Shown piece after piece: positions 1 to 12,119 of a DNA stretch of 64,000 bases (positions are counted from its first letter, which is position 1; each line of letters opens with the position of its first letter). Location of the stretch: contig BDSI01000138.1 of assembly GCA_003117195.1 (NCBI GenBank), forward strand, positions 186,001 to 250,000, read 5' to 3'. Made by a program: the position numbers and the translations under genes. This DNA is from Eudorina sp. 2006-703-Eu-15. Taxonomy: Eukaryota > Chlorophyta > Chlorophyceae > Chlamydomonadales > Volvocaceae. The notes beneath the pieces are model-generated. The model was not told the origin of the DNA and did not search any database. It worked only from the letters and a program-made list of their open reading frames with translations.

Positions 1-1265
1 CATGCGAGATCGCGGATCCGCGTGTTGTGGTCTGGCCGATGGCTGTGACGCCCGGAGAAGGAAACGCAAGGGACAGCCTCGAATGCCCCTGGTGCCGCCG
101 CCTTGCCAGCTGCAGCTACCGGCCCCGGACAAATATTTGTTCGGGTCAATCCTTGACGGGACAGTGAAGGCACTTCAGGCGGGGGCGCGTTTATCGATGA
201 AGCGGTCCTGTAGGTCATCGGAGGCCTTCGGACCGCGACGTCATGAGCCGCCGCGTCCGGTGCCAACCGCCAGCTCGGCCGTACGCATAAAGGCTGCGCC
301 ATGTATGCATCATCGCTGAACCTTTATGGTTGTGAAGGCCCGGACGCTGTAGTGTCGAAAATGAGAGATTTGGGTGGGAAACGTCCAGCGCTCGCAGAAC
401 TTCAGCAGCAGCAGCAGAACCAATTAACCGGCAGCATTACAGAGTAACGGTTACAGAGGCAAGATGAAGCCCTGACTCAATCGTGCAGGAGAATAAGGCA
501 CGCGCTGCAACCGCCTCCTGCGCCCTACGGCCAACTATGGCGCAGGCTGTTCGCTGTCAAGCTATGTTCTGATGGATTGCCCGCGAGCTTTAGATTTTGA
601 CTCGGTAGATGATCAGTCACCAGCAGTCACCATGCGTTTTCGTGCGCGGCGCTCGCCGGACTTCGCTTATGGCATTCCTGGGACCACAACACGTCACCGA
701 CCGGCTGGAAAACTATTACTGCAGTCGGCATTTACAATTTTACACAGTCGACGCACAGAAACCTTACGGAGATTCGAAGTGTTCCACTGCTTTTGCTTAT
801 GTCAACTCGAACAAAAGCAGTGGAAGGCACGCAAATATTTAATAACCAAGGAGCATGACATGGTTGATAGTGACATTGTATGGTTAATATACCATGTGGC
901 CTGTTGGGATGGTAGGCCGTACGCGGAGGAATCCGGCGGGAAGCCACGGGCAACCCGGCAACCCGGGCAACGTGTCAGATGGAAACGATGCATCTTCCAA
1001 GAGTGCAGCCAAAAAAGAATTTCGTGATGAAAATTTATGTCAGAGAGGAGAATCGTGAGGACCTTTGGCACAAAATGTGAACATGCTCCGGAACTGCGCC
1101 ATGACGGGATGACGGACTCACAAATCAGTCATGTCGTGGTACGTCGGCTCGCATTCAACGGGTGAGATTTCAACTTTCTGGTCGTATTTTGTCCTTCTGC
1201 AAGTGCACATCAAATATTTAAAAAGCTTTGAATTGTTTGGGGAAAGGACGACAATCTATAACATC
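1..1265. other. Upstream region of the CTL gene, no gene recognised
   Basis: This stretch holds only short open frames with no recognisable domain; the longest are at 2-319 and 572-1027 on the plus strand. A plus-strand frame touching the left edge could be the end of a gene lying outside the window, but nothing in its translation supports that. The stretch nearest 1266 is presumably the promoter and 5' UTR of the transporter gene. There is a short CAG run near 403-417. I see no RNA gene or mobile element here. Confidence 0.4.
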
Positions 1266-4200
1266 ATGGACGTTGAAAGCAGGCCAGGGATTTTTGCTCC
1301 CACGCAGACGGATACACAGTATTTGCATCAGTCCGGAGCAGCAATTTATGCAGCTGACAAGCGACGCAAAAATGACCTATGTTTTACGGTCTCCTACGTC
1401 TTGCTGGCGGCCTTGACATTGTTTTGGGGTATCGCCTGCTTCGTTTACAAGTAAGCTTCTTGTAGATAATGCATGAGACTGTCTTGAAAACATACCGTCG
1501 TGGACCCTACTCGACGCCCCGCGCAGGGATCCAAACGCGGGCTTGTATACTGTGGGCTTCTTTGTACAAAGCTCTTCATGCAATCTGCAACAGTATCGGG
1601 TAGGCGTCGAGCACGGGCGCCCAACCACCGCACTGCGGGACATTTCCGCTCAGGACTCGCTAAGTATGTAGTCTGATGTGGTCTGATGATCGGGACTCCT
1701 GAAGTATGCTGTTTGATGATCGTGTTACTTCCGGAGGGCGGCTTGGATGACGCAAGAGCCAGTGTCCAATCTCATTCCTGGGACTTCCCTGGGTTGTGCA
1801 GTTTTGTGCGGTATGCTTGATTGGCCGGGGAGGTCATGTGGGGTCATTGTCAAACCCTCACGGTCGTTCGCCCATCCGCACCGCAGGCTGTCCATGCAGG
1901 CGATTACTCCATCTTCGGCCTCCTCCCAGGCGGTGGCAAAGTCGGCCTCATCGTCATGGACCCTCAGGCCAACACCACCATGCCGACCAGTGCTTCCGTG
2001 AGCGGCCGGACGGATGACGACGACGATGATGGTGATGATGATAACGGCCGCACAACAGGCGGTGATTACGACTCGACAACGCCACCGACCGACTACGCAG
2101 GCCGCCTGTCCGGCGGCTCTGCCTTCGCCAACGGCATGACGACGGACGATGACTACTCGGGTGGCCTGACCGACGTAGCCACCTTCTCTGTGTACTTCAA
2201 GGAGGCGGTTGCAATTTGGTTGCCCATCTCCGCTGCCTTCGCGCTGGGCTTCTCCATCGTGTACCTGATCCTCTTCCGCAAGTTCGCGAAGGTACTGTGT
2301 GGCGGCCCACGACTTTGGGGAAGAGTGTGTGGAGACGTGCCGCGGCCGGTTTCCACTCGGCTTCGCCATGCCGGACCCACCGTCATTTGATAGCTGCCCA
2401 GTTGCGCAGCAGCGGGCAAGGGCGGCACCTCGCAGCTCTGCAGGCTGCCTGTCCTGGGCCGCCGGTTGCCCCCAGTCCACCCCTCAGCACCCGCGCTTTT
2501 GTTGTGCGTGGCGGCCCCGTGGGCGGTGCCCCCCGATCCCCAATGATCCCGCAGGCCATGGTCATGCTGGCCATCGGCTTCTCACTGGCCTTCACTTTCG
2601 TCCTGGGGATCTTCACGTTCGCGGGGGGCGCCCCTTTCATGGGAGTCATCCTGGTCATCCTGGGGGTGCTGTTCGCCGTCTTCTACTGGTGCATCCGCAG
2701 GAAGCTGCAGCTCTGCGCCGACCTGCTGGCCCTCTCGGGTAGGGGTAGGGGTAGGGGTGGGAGTGGGGCGCGTCCGTGTGCCTTCACCGTCGTCATGCAA
2801 GCGGGTGGGCCAGAGCGGGTCACAACGGGGCGGTGTACGGTGTACGGCGGGTACCGTATATGACGGGTCGCTCGGCTCCTCACATGGCCACCGCTGTGAT
2901 GTCCCTGCCCTGCCCTGCCTTGCCCTGGCCAATTACCGCAAGTCCAGCGATTGCAGTAGAATGGTAGTTCTTCCAGCCCCTGACTGGCAACCTCTGACCC
3001 GCCGTTGTTACGCGCGGATTGTGGCCGCGTTCGCAGCTCGTTCCCTGTTCGAGAACGTGACCCTGATGCCGTCCGCCATCGCCATCAAGTTGGCCGGGCT
3101 TGGTGTTCTGGCGTACTGCTTTGCGGCCATGATCCACGCGGCGGAGTTGGGCCAGCCCAAGGCTAACTCGGCGACTGTGAAACGCGACACTTTCGATGCG
3201 GAGGAGGTCGCGTGTTTCAACAGCCAGGGCGATCTGTGAGTCGGTCCGGAGGGACCCCATGTGTCCGTGGGTGACACAGCACAGAGCTTGGTTCATATCG
3301 CGCTGCTCCCTAAGCCGCTGCGTTTGTCCGCAGCAGGAGAATGGAGCTTGGAGACTGTGTTTCCCTCCGGAGACTGTGTTTCCCTCCGGAGACTGTGTTT
3401 CCCTCCGGAGACTGTGTTTCCCTCCGGAGACTGTGTTTCCCTCCGGAGACTGTGTTTCCCTCCGGAGACTGTGTTTCCCTCCGGAGACTGTGTTTCCCTC
3501 CGGAGACTGTGTTTCCCCCCGGAGACTGTGTTTCCCTCCGGAGACACTGTTTCCCTCCGGAGACTGTGTTTCCCTCCGGAGACTATGTTTCCCTCCGGAG
3601 ATTGTGTTTCCCTCCGGAGACTGTGTTTCCCTCCGGAGACTGTGTTTTCCTTCGGAGACTGTGTTTTCCTTCGGAGACTGTGTATCCCTTTGGAGACTGT
3701 GTTTCTCTTCGGAGACTGTGTCTCCCTTTGGAGAATGTGTTTCCCGCTCCCATTCTGCCCTCCCGTGCGTGCGCAGAGTCCCGTGCTGCGTGTATGAGAC
3801 GCCGCGCTGGGCGGTGGCCTATAACTTCTTCTGTGCCGTCTTCATCTGCTGGACCGCTATGCTGATCCTGGAGATCAAGCTCTTCGTGGTGGCGGACACG
3901 GTGGCGCAGTGGTACTTCTCCGCACCGGCGCCGGGTACGACTAGTTGCAAACCAATGCGCCACTGGGTGCCGAGGCATGGGTTTCGGGTGCACAGACTGT
4001 AAATCTTTATGATTTCCTTCTTTCCCAATCAGACAGCCTGCCGCATCGTATTCCTGAATCGCTGACTGACTAAATCGCATACTGCCGACACCTAATATAC
4101 CCCTACCCACCGCGTCGCTCACGGTGTGCCGCAGGCGCCGCCGCCTCAGTGGGTGTCAGCGGCCATGCTCAGAGCACGCTGACCCGGGGCAGCGTGCGAC

Positions 4201-6621
4201 TGGCGATGCGGCACTGCTTCGTCGACTCGTTCGGATCCGTCGCCTTCGCGGCCGCCATCATCGCACTCATCAACTTCATCCGCACGGTCCTCCGGAGGGC
4301 GGCGCGGAGGAACATCTTCTGCTGCATCATCAACTTGATCGCGCAACCCATCCTGGCGCTCATGGTGAGACACACAGCGGTGGACAACGGTGTGCGTCGC
4401 GTGCGTGGCGTGGACGGCGGAATGTGACCGCGAGGCAGCGCCGCCGCCGGGCCAAGGCCGCGTTTCGCACGGGCCGCACTGTGTGCTGTGTGCTGTGCCT
4501 TGAAGCAGTGGGGCGAAGGGCTCAAGGGCTCAATTCCGGTGACCTGCTTTGTCCTTTCCACTGGTGAAATGCGATTGTGGGACCCGAACGGCTCGTCATC
4601 CGGATCTTGCGCCTTTCCCCGCGGGATCTCTCTTGTGGGTCTTGCGCTTCTTGCGTCCCTGTGCGCCGCTGTTCGGAGCTGCAGCCCCCACGCGCACGAA
4701 CGCGCGCGCCTTACTTGCCTCCCTGCCTCCGCCCCGTACCCGCGCAGGAGAAGTTCACTCGCTTCGCCACAATCGCCACGGCCATCACCGGCCAGGCGTT
4801 CGTGCCCGCCGCGAAGACGATGTTCGAGACGCTGCAGCGCAACTTCCTGCAGACCTACACGATGTGGTAGGCAGCAAGCGGTGCAGCAACGGGGTCGGAG
4901 AGGCGCCCCGGGCAGCCGGTTGCCGGAATGCGCACAGCGCTGCACATTTACGGGGTGCTGTTATTTCTGCTTTAACATCAAACAGCACAGCAGACGCCAA
5001 CAGCAAACCCACGTCGGAGCTGCACTCCTCGGAGCTGACGCGCGACCGTGGCATGGCCGCTACACTGCCTTGCTCTGCTTAGTTCAGTCCGCTGAAGCGC
5101 CTGCCGCCGTGCCTTGCTGCCCCGGCGTGCAGGTGGGTGCCCGACTTTGTCCTGCGCTCGTGGGTGTTCCTGTTGTCCCTGTCCTGGAGCGCGATCGTCC
5201 TGGGATCCACGTACGGCCTCACCGTCAATAAGGGCGGCACCACCGAGTGGGGTGTGCCCGTCACCACGGCCATCCTGTCCTTCCTACTGTGAGCGGGGCG
5301 GGCGCGGGGCGGGCGGGACTGTTGGGGGTGCAGCTGGGTGCCAGGGCCAACACAGCGCGGCACGGCCAGGGCCGCAGCGGGCTTGTCCGGCCATGGCCGG
5401 GTTGTATCATTTCCACTTTGATGCGGTCGAGGGGGAGGAAAGCACCGATGGGCAGCAAGGATGCTGGACGGGTCTCTCATCATCTCGCACACAAGCTGAC
5501 GTGCCGCGTTGGCCCCGAAGCATGCCCAACAACCCACATCCTGCCGGTGTTTGCCTGTAAACCTCACAAACCTCACCAGTGCGCACGTGTTCGGAACTCT
5601 GGACAACATCTGGCTTCGTGGACTGCTAGTTACGCAAACCAGGGGTCCGTAATGGGGCCCAAAGATGCACGGTCCCGCACTGACTTGACTGATCCACCCA
5701 CGCCGAACCTGTTCCCTCCCCAATCCTGGCAGCGTGTGGTTTATCCTGGGCTTCATGGCGGGTATGCTCCTCGATGCGAGCAACTCCCTGTACATCTGCT
5801 ACGCCCTTGACAAGGACAACCGGCGGGTCAGCCACCCAGAGGTGCACAGCATGTTTGCCCAGGTGTGTGACGGTGTGCGACCAGGTAGTTGGGTGCCTGC
5901 GGGTAACAGTGAAGGGTAAGGTCAAAGGCCTGTGGATATCTGACTGATATGGGTCCGTATGCCTAGTGGGCCGTGGGACCGCAGGGCTCGCCGGCGATGA
6001 TGGTAAGGTGCCCCATGGTCTGCGCGCCCCGCCTGCCATGCCCCAGATCCCCGGCCTGGCGGTGGAGAACCCGGACGGCAACATCATGTACGGCGCTCCG
6101 GACACGGCGCACCAGCAGCGGCAGCAGGTCCAGCTGATTGTGGTACAGATGCCGCCGCAGCAGACGCAGGGGCAGCCAGTTCCGGGTAAGCGAACCACAC
6201 AAGGATGCGTACAGAGATTCGACTGCGCCACAGCTTGTTCCGTGTGCAGATGCCCTGTGGTCCTTACGGGGACGTTCCGTGAGGGAGAGGAGGGCTGGCC
6301 TGGTGGCTGAAATGCGTGTGCATGCGATATCTCGATGCCCATTGCCCAAGCCTCGTATGCTGTCGGTTGATCGATCAAGGTTGATCGATGTCTATCCGGC
6401 CGCCGCATGGCCATATTGATCCCCCGGCGCCGCGTACAGGTGTCGTCTGCGTCCCGCCGGGCTTCGGTTACACCGTTCAGCAGCCGTTCTCCGCCGTCCC
6501 CATCGAGCAGCACCAGGAGACAACCCCGCTACTGCTGCAGCAGCCAGACATCGCCCGGGGTCCGTCTGCACAGCAGCAGCCCACCACGGCTCCGGGGGCG
6601 AAGGCTGTGGACATGATCTAA
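1266..6621 (+). CDS. Choline transporter-like protein (CTL/PNS1, SLC44 family), multi-exon
   Basis: This is a polytopic membrane protein of the CTL/PNS1 (SLC44, Choline_transpo) family, which is linked to choline and related organic-cation transport. Rebuilt exons are 1266-1450, about 1887-2291, 2555-2738, 2977-3235, 3777-3934, 4135-4364, 4748-4866, 5133-5288, 5733-5862, 6047-6185 and 6440-6621 (TAA), about 715 residues. Splice phases agree at every junction except exon 1 to exon 2, where a micro-exon or another acceptor may be missing. Diagnostic stretches are HCFVDSFGSVAFAAAIIALI (4208-4267), the WWVPDFVLRSW stretch made by joining 4866 to 5133, and the late SNSLYICYALDKDN segment after 5760. 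About ten hydrophobic segments alternate with short charged loops. The N-terminus is soluble and ends in RRKND before the first membrane helix. An Asp/Gly/Thr-rich extracellular-type loop follows. The tail is Gln/Pro-rich. The reading frame is unbroken. Substrate is inferred from family only. Confidence 0.86.
3347..3740 (+). repeat. 19-bp minisatellite inside a CTL intron
   Basis: About 20 head-to-tail copies of a 19-bp unit, GGAGACTGTGTTTCCCTCC, fill most of the intron between 3235 and 3777. The left half is almost uniform; the right half drifts (TTCCTTCGG, CCTTTGG variants). Because 19 is not a multiple of 3, each frame cycles through all three phases, and three overlapping plus-strand frames and one minus-strand frame stay open. 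These frames are artefacts. The array ends about 37 bases before the next exon. Confidence 0.95.
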
Positions 6622-7124
6622 ACCGCGGAAGCTGTGGCGCACTTGGGGACCGGGCAGGGCTGCGGTGCTGCTGGGGGTTGGTGGTGGTGGCGGTGGTGGT
6701 GCCAGACAGGTCTCCTGGGTCCCGGCGGATCTGGCGTAAGCCTCCGCTGATGCGCGGAGGTGGGGGGGGGCTGCTCCCGCAAGACCCCACAGGACCCCGC
6801 AAGACATCACCGCACTCAACCGGAAGTGGTCCGTGTGGTCCCTGCTCGTTGGGGTCTGGCAACCACACTCGGCACTCTGCCGCTGCGCCACGTGTTCCTG
6901 CCGTCCCGTCCTCACGGGCTCTCACTCACTCACACGAGGGAACTGGAGGGGACGGCAGGTCGTGTTTCGGGTGGGTTGCTCGCTAGACACAAGGGAGGGA
7001 GGGTGTGTGCGCCAACCCCCGGGTGGGCGCTGCGTGCTATCCAGTCGACACACGCGCTTCCTTGCCACGTGTCGTACGCGCAGCTCCTCACGTCATCTCA
7101 GCTCGGCGCATGGCACCGCGCGTG

Positions 7125-7129
7125 TGTAA
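7125..7129 (+). promoter_or_regulatory. Likely poly(A) signal TGTAA of the CTL gene
   Basis: TGTAA is the usual green-algal polyadenylation signal. This copy lies about 500 bases after the CTL stop codon, a normal 3' UTR length for volvocine genes. The motif is short, so it may be fortuitous. Confidence 0.4.
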
Positions 7130-7237
7130 TTGTGTGTTCGTGGGCAGGCAGAGGAGGAGTGCGTGACAGATGCAAGGAGCTATTGTGAGCCCGGGGGGAT
7201 GCCCGTATGCCACACGACTGCCCCTGCCCCAGCCCTT

Positions 7238-7383
7238 GTGTGTGTGTGTGTGTTAGCAAGGAGAAAAGCTGAGCCGCGAATAAGCAGAACCGTGTCCAGC
7301 AATGCAACCGACGACTGAGACCGAGACCAGAGTTGTGTGTGTGTGTGTATATGTGTGTATATGTGTGTATATGTGTACGTGTG
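7238..7383 (+). repeat. GT-flanked short dispersed repeat
   Basis: A GT run is followed by an AAAGCTGAGCCGCG core, then about 60 bases and a second GT/ATGT run. The same arrangement recurs in ABCA introns near 25281-25390, 25622-25670 and, more degenerate, 27686-27730. It looks like a short interspersed element or microsatellite-associated repeat rather than a gene. Confidence 0.5.
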
Positions 7384-10300
7384 TGCTGCGGGTGGAGGAA
7401 GAGGAAGAGGGAGCGGCCACCCAACGTCCGGGACGTGATTTCCAAACGCAACACGTGATCGTTCGCGCACTGAACATCTGCCTCGTACATATTCGTGCAA
7501 AGGGTACCTTTGCTGCTCTGTGCATAGCTGCTGCTGCATATACGGATACTGACCCATTTTCATTAAGCCAAAGGAGCCCACCCTCACCCAGTGTTTGGGG
7601 GCAGCGGGCAGGGGAATGCTAGTCTGTACGGCGCGTGCGTACAGAGACGGCAAGGTTGGTGCATTGGGTGGCGTTCGTAAGCTCCAGCTAACCAGTCGAA
7701 TCAGTGGGCCGTTGTGCCTTTACTGGTGGCCATTTGTCCACTGGCAAGGGCAGGCATTCCCTCTCGTGGGGGTTTCCGGTGCCACTACCGGATGACTGCC
7801 ATCCGGCGTGCGGCCGTCGTCCAACCTTGTACTGGTCTCAGTCGGCGAGCGGAGGCGCATTGGGCGTTTAGGCCCCATGCTTGACAAATCGAAGTATGAT
7901 ACGCTTTCGTGAGATCTACCATCGCCAACTCATGGCAGTGCACTTGCATTGTTGTGTTTGCTTTTCGAGCGACGGTTAGCTCGTGTCGAAGCCTTGGCCC
8001 GTCCTCTGGTAGCGCATGACAGCCGGCGACACTGCAGCGCTGCGTGCAGCGAACTTTGGTTCATATGACGTTATAAGTTTCAATGCTCTTGTTACCTTTC
8101 ATCTTTTACTTTGCAAGTGTGTGAACTCGTGATCTCGCTTAGCATTCAGTGGCGGTGGGCAGTGGGGTTGCACCGCAGCTGCCGAGACGGGCCTCATGGT
8201 GAGACTGCTGAAAACTTGCCGCGGGTTGCACGCAAGGAGCTGGCACCCTTGGCGCCTTACTAAGGAGGGTGGGATGAGGAGGCTGAGGCTGTTACTGATG
8301 CCCCTTGATGACCCACCCGGGCCCACTATACCATGATGCCCACTGAGGCAGTTGCGATGTTTGGTGACCATGTACGGGAGAATGCGCCTTGCACTTGATA
8401 AGCAAATCTTCAATGCAGATGCCAGGTGGATGGCTCGCTGCATGCGTGCGAGTGGGGTACTGAATGTGTTCAGTGGCCTCGGATCCTGCAATCGCGTGGC
8501 GGAAGCTTGTGGAAGCCAGCATTGTACATACACACACATCTTGTTGTTGGGACTCCGTTGGCCAATTTACAGCCCCGACCGCATCGTGCTAGTCGTGCCG
8601 CCAGTCATGCCACAAACCCACACATGCCGGGGATTTGATGCTGGCGACTTCGCAATTGTCCTGATAATGGACTGTTGAGAGATACTCCTTCACGTTGAAA
8701 CACACCCAGTAATCTCACTCAGCACCTTGGCCCAACTTGTTGTCGGTAAATCTTATTGGCGCAGTCAAAGTACGGAAGACCGCCAAACCGGGAACAAACC
8801 ACAGCCCTCCCCGTCACGAATCCCTCTGCCATTCCGCCGTCATATCTCATACTAGAATTCTTCTTCCGCACCATCCTCCAACAGCCCCTGAGACGGCGTG
8901 ACGGCAAAACCAGAGAGCAGTCCGCACGCCAGCGAGGGAACCCAACCAAAGCGCAGGGGTCCCTTGTGCTCTCCCCTCGCAGCGCAAGCAAAACGGCGGT
9001 GTCTCATCCCGGCAGTCGAGGGCCTCTGATCTCTTGATGTAGTGAACACGCTCAGACGGGCTGGTCAGTCACACCGACAAACACCCCCGCGCCAACACAT
9101 GCCGTACATAACACCATACGATACAAGGGCCGTGCGGGAACGGCGACAGTACCCGTCCGCGCTGCACAGCGGGTTCCGGGTGCCTGCCGTACATACACCG
9201 CACGCAACGCTGCGTGGGGTGTATCCCGCGGGCCCCGGGTGCCCCCTCCGCGTCCCCCGACCAACACACCCGCCAATCGTGTGGTCGAGGCGAACAATTT
9301 ATGACAGTGCCTGGTACTTACGAACATGTGTTGTCCACAGGAATTTTTGGAGCTGCACGGGTACACGTGCGCTGATCAAGTGCGGCGCTCTCACTACTCG
9401 TGTGTGTATGTGTATTTCTCAAGTGTGATCCTTGGCAGCCCCAGCGCCAGCGCCAGTCTCCGCGGCAGGGGAGGGCCAAGTGAAGTGTGCTTGAGCCCTC
9501 CCCCTGCCAACCGGCGCCCCGCCCAAGCGCGACCCTTCCACCGGCCTGCTTGCGACCGAACGCGACTTGCTTTGCGTATAGCAAAGTCTTACCTCGCGTT
9601 CCTCGATTCGGTATTAATAGTAGTTGAAAGTCTCACAAAACGCGCCTTCTTCTTCTTCCATAAATCCCCCATATGCAGCCCACACCAGGGAGGGATCCCC
9701 GACCGGCCGTGTGGTGTCCAACGAACCAAGGCAAACACCCACACACCGTACAGAGAACAGCCGTACATGTGCACATGTGCGGCTCAGTCATCGTACACAC
9801 ACATGTGCACTCGCCACGAAACCCCCACGACGGCACGTGAACCCCCGCCCCTGCCTCCCCTCCCCCCACTCACACACACCCAGAAGCAGCAGCCGCAGCC
9901 GCAGCAGCAGAAGCAGCGGCGGCGGGCCCGCACCCCACGTGCTGCCCCTGCCGCCCTACAGGCCCGCCTTGCAGACTCAAGTGACATGACTCCGTTGGTC
10001 CATTCCACTGGTTGCCTGCCCGGTCTCACAAGCGCTCGTCGGCCACAGACCGGGCTTCCGCACACGCACTCTGGAACGGAAAGGCGGTCCAGCCGTGGAG
10101 ACAGACGTTACGAGCCACATAGGAGGCAGCCGCCCTGCTGCCACAAACTCGGGCCCAAACGGACACCACCACCACCACCACCACCACCCCGGCAGTCCTC
10201 CGGCGAGGTCCCGTGCTCCTGAAGACTACAGCCCTGGTGCTTGCAAGCCGCGTATCGCACCCGAGACGGCCACATTATGTGGCTCAAGCGAGCAGTGTGG

Positions 10301-10397
10301 TGTGAGTGGTCCACCGGTGGTGCGGGCATACAGGGGTGACTACGCCACCCCTCAGTTCCCCACCCCCTTAATACACGCCAGGCTTCGGCCGGCGTAC

Positions 10398-10431
<34 letters not shown>
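10398..10431 (+). repeat. (TAT)n trinucleotide microsatellite
   Basis: Eleven uninterrupted TAT/ATT units. A 13-base direct repeat, GTGAGTGGTCCAC, lies about 90 bases before it (10302) and directly after it (10432). Confidence 0.9.
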
Positions 10432-11590
10432 GTGAGTGGTCCACTCTGGTACCACCTATGTGGCCTTGCGCCGGCGCGGGCGGCCAAACCCGGGCCCGAC
10501 GCGTGCTCGCTGCTGGGCAGTGGAGGTACCTGGCGTACACCCCAGCACAGAAGTCGCTGAGGTGTACGGTAGGTACAGCGACTTTTGTGCGTCCCGCGAC
10601 GAAACATACCGTTACTCGACCAAATAGGCCCATCAACATACTGACACACAGATACACGCAAAGACATACGCACACCCGCATGCAACGCAACAATGCGGAT
10701 GCGCCGACGCGGACGGCCCCCCTGCCCCGTCCAAACCCGGAGCCGCGGTTACACCTGCCGCCACGCAGCCGCGGCCACGCAGCCACGGGCAGCAACGCCG
10801 GTACCACCCTCTATGATTTCGCGGCAGACTCAGCAATTAAACGGTCAGTTCCAACACCCTAGAGCTCTGGACGCCGATCTGTGCCGCCGCGACAACCGCC
10901 GCCTCTCCTCGCAAGGGCCTGGGAACCACAGGGATGGGGCGCCGGCCCATCGGCCCATCCCAGCCTTGCCTCGCCATTGCGAATGAATCCCTCGGCGGAC
11001 CCTCGGCCCACCCCGCCGCCGCCTTGTCAACGCGACCTCCTCCCTCTCCCCCTCGTCCCCGCGTCCGACAAATCGTAAAGAAGAACCTCACCTCCTTACC
11101 GCCTCATCGAGCTGACATGCCACCACGATGACGAAACGCAATTACGCAACAGCGGCGGCGGCTACCCCCGGTCTCGCCCCCTTGTCCCGACCGCCCGCCC
11201 GCCAGCTCGTTTCGGTTTTGAGTGCGGCGCCGAACAACCCCACAACACCAAACCAAAGCCCCCACATCCGCATCCACACCGCCACCACCACGACCTGCTA
11301 ACTGCCCCTCCAGACCGCTTTATTTGTGGGCACTTGTTGGTGCGCATCGCACCCCTCCCATCAACAAGAAAAAACATATTCACGTCGACACAACTAACAA
11401 TCACCACAAATAACCATGTCAACCGCACCCACGACGCCGCTTACCTACATGCACAGCCGTACACGACGAATCAGCACGCCTCTACACACGGCCGTACGGT
11501 CCGTACGAAAGACAGCAATTCGCCATTCGAGAAAGAATTCCAACATCTTCGCGAAGTCCTCCGCCTCCTTGCATCAAGTTGTCTGCTCTA

Positions 11591-11595
11591 TTACA
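11591..11595 (-). promoter_or_regulatory. Possible poly(A) signal of PEX3
   Basis: TTACA on the plus strand reads TGTAA on the minus strand, about 525 bases beyond the PEX3 stop. If used, the 3' UTR would include the 18-bp minisatellite at 11640-11770. Confidence 0.35.
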
Positions 11596-11639
11596 ACACA
11601 CACTTTCCGGGCGGGCTTCTTGCTCAACACACTTTCCGT

Positions 11640-11770
11640 CCGCCATCCCCGCCTTCTCCGCCATCCCCGCCTTCTCCGCCATCCCCGCCTTCTCCGCCAT
11701 CCCCGCCTTCTCCGCCATCCCCGCCTTCTCCGCCATCCACGCCTTCTCCGCCATCCACGCCTTCTCCGCC
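11640..11770 (+). repeat. 18-bp minisatellite downstream of PEX3
   Basis: About seven copies of CCGCCATCCCCGCCTTCT. The period is a multiple of 3, so every overlapping frame gives a 6-residue repeat (for example FSAIPA on the plus strand). It lies in the probable PEX3 3' UTR, so these open frames are not taken as genes. Confidence 0.9.
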
Positions 11771-12119
11771 CACGAGACTGCACTGACCTTGCCCACGTCC
11801 GCCTCCATCCCTTCCCCACTGCGTCACTTGGCCGCGCCTTGTCCCATAGGACCCAGCTGGCCTGCGCCCAAGCCGCCGCCGACACATCGGCGGCATCTCG
11901 TTTCAACCCCGGACCGTTCCCTTGACAACAAGAGTAGCAGAAGCAGCAGCAGCAGCAGCACCACCACCACCACCACCGCCATCACGCGTAGTAGCCGCAG
12001 CAGCAGCAGCCATCATCCGCCAGATGCTATCAGCCCCCGCACTGCCGCCGTCGTCACCCACGCCCTAGAGCAGCATCCCCTTTCCACCCCCGCCGCAAAC
12101 CCAACCGCACACCACCGAA

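Larger units (their letters stand above)
7130..11590. other. Spacer between the convergent CTL and PEX3 genes, repeat-rich, no gene recognised
   Basis: About 4.4 kb with many short open frames on both strands but no recognisable domain and no chain of exons that could be linked in phase. It contains GT-rich tracts (7238-7253, 7333-7383), CA- and CAG-rich patches around 9780-9920, a (CCA)n run near 10165-10190 and an ATT run at 10398-10431. A small non-conserved gene or non-coding RNA between about 7800 and 9000 cannot be excluded. Confidence 0.5.

Noticed and set aside
2..319. 105-codon frame at the left edge as the end of another gene
   Set aside because: No domain, no splice evidence and ordinary composition; cannot be supported.
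3196..4002. 268-codon plus-strand frame over the 19-bp repeat
   Set aside because: Only its end (3777-3934) is a real CTL exon; the repeated part is intron and open in all frames.
11334..11925. Overlapping Pro/Ser or Ala/Ile-repeat frames near 11.6-11.8 kb
   Set aside because: Product of the 18-bp minisatellite downstream of the PEX3 stop.
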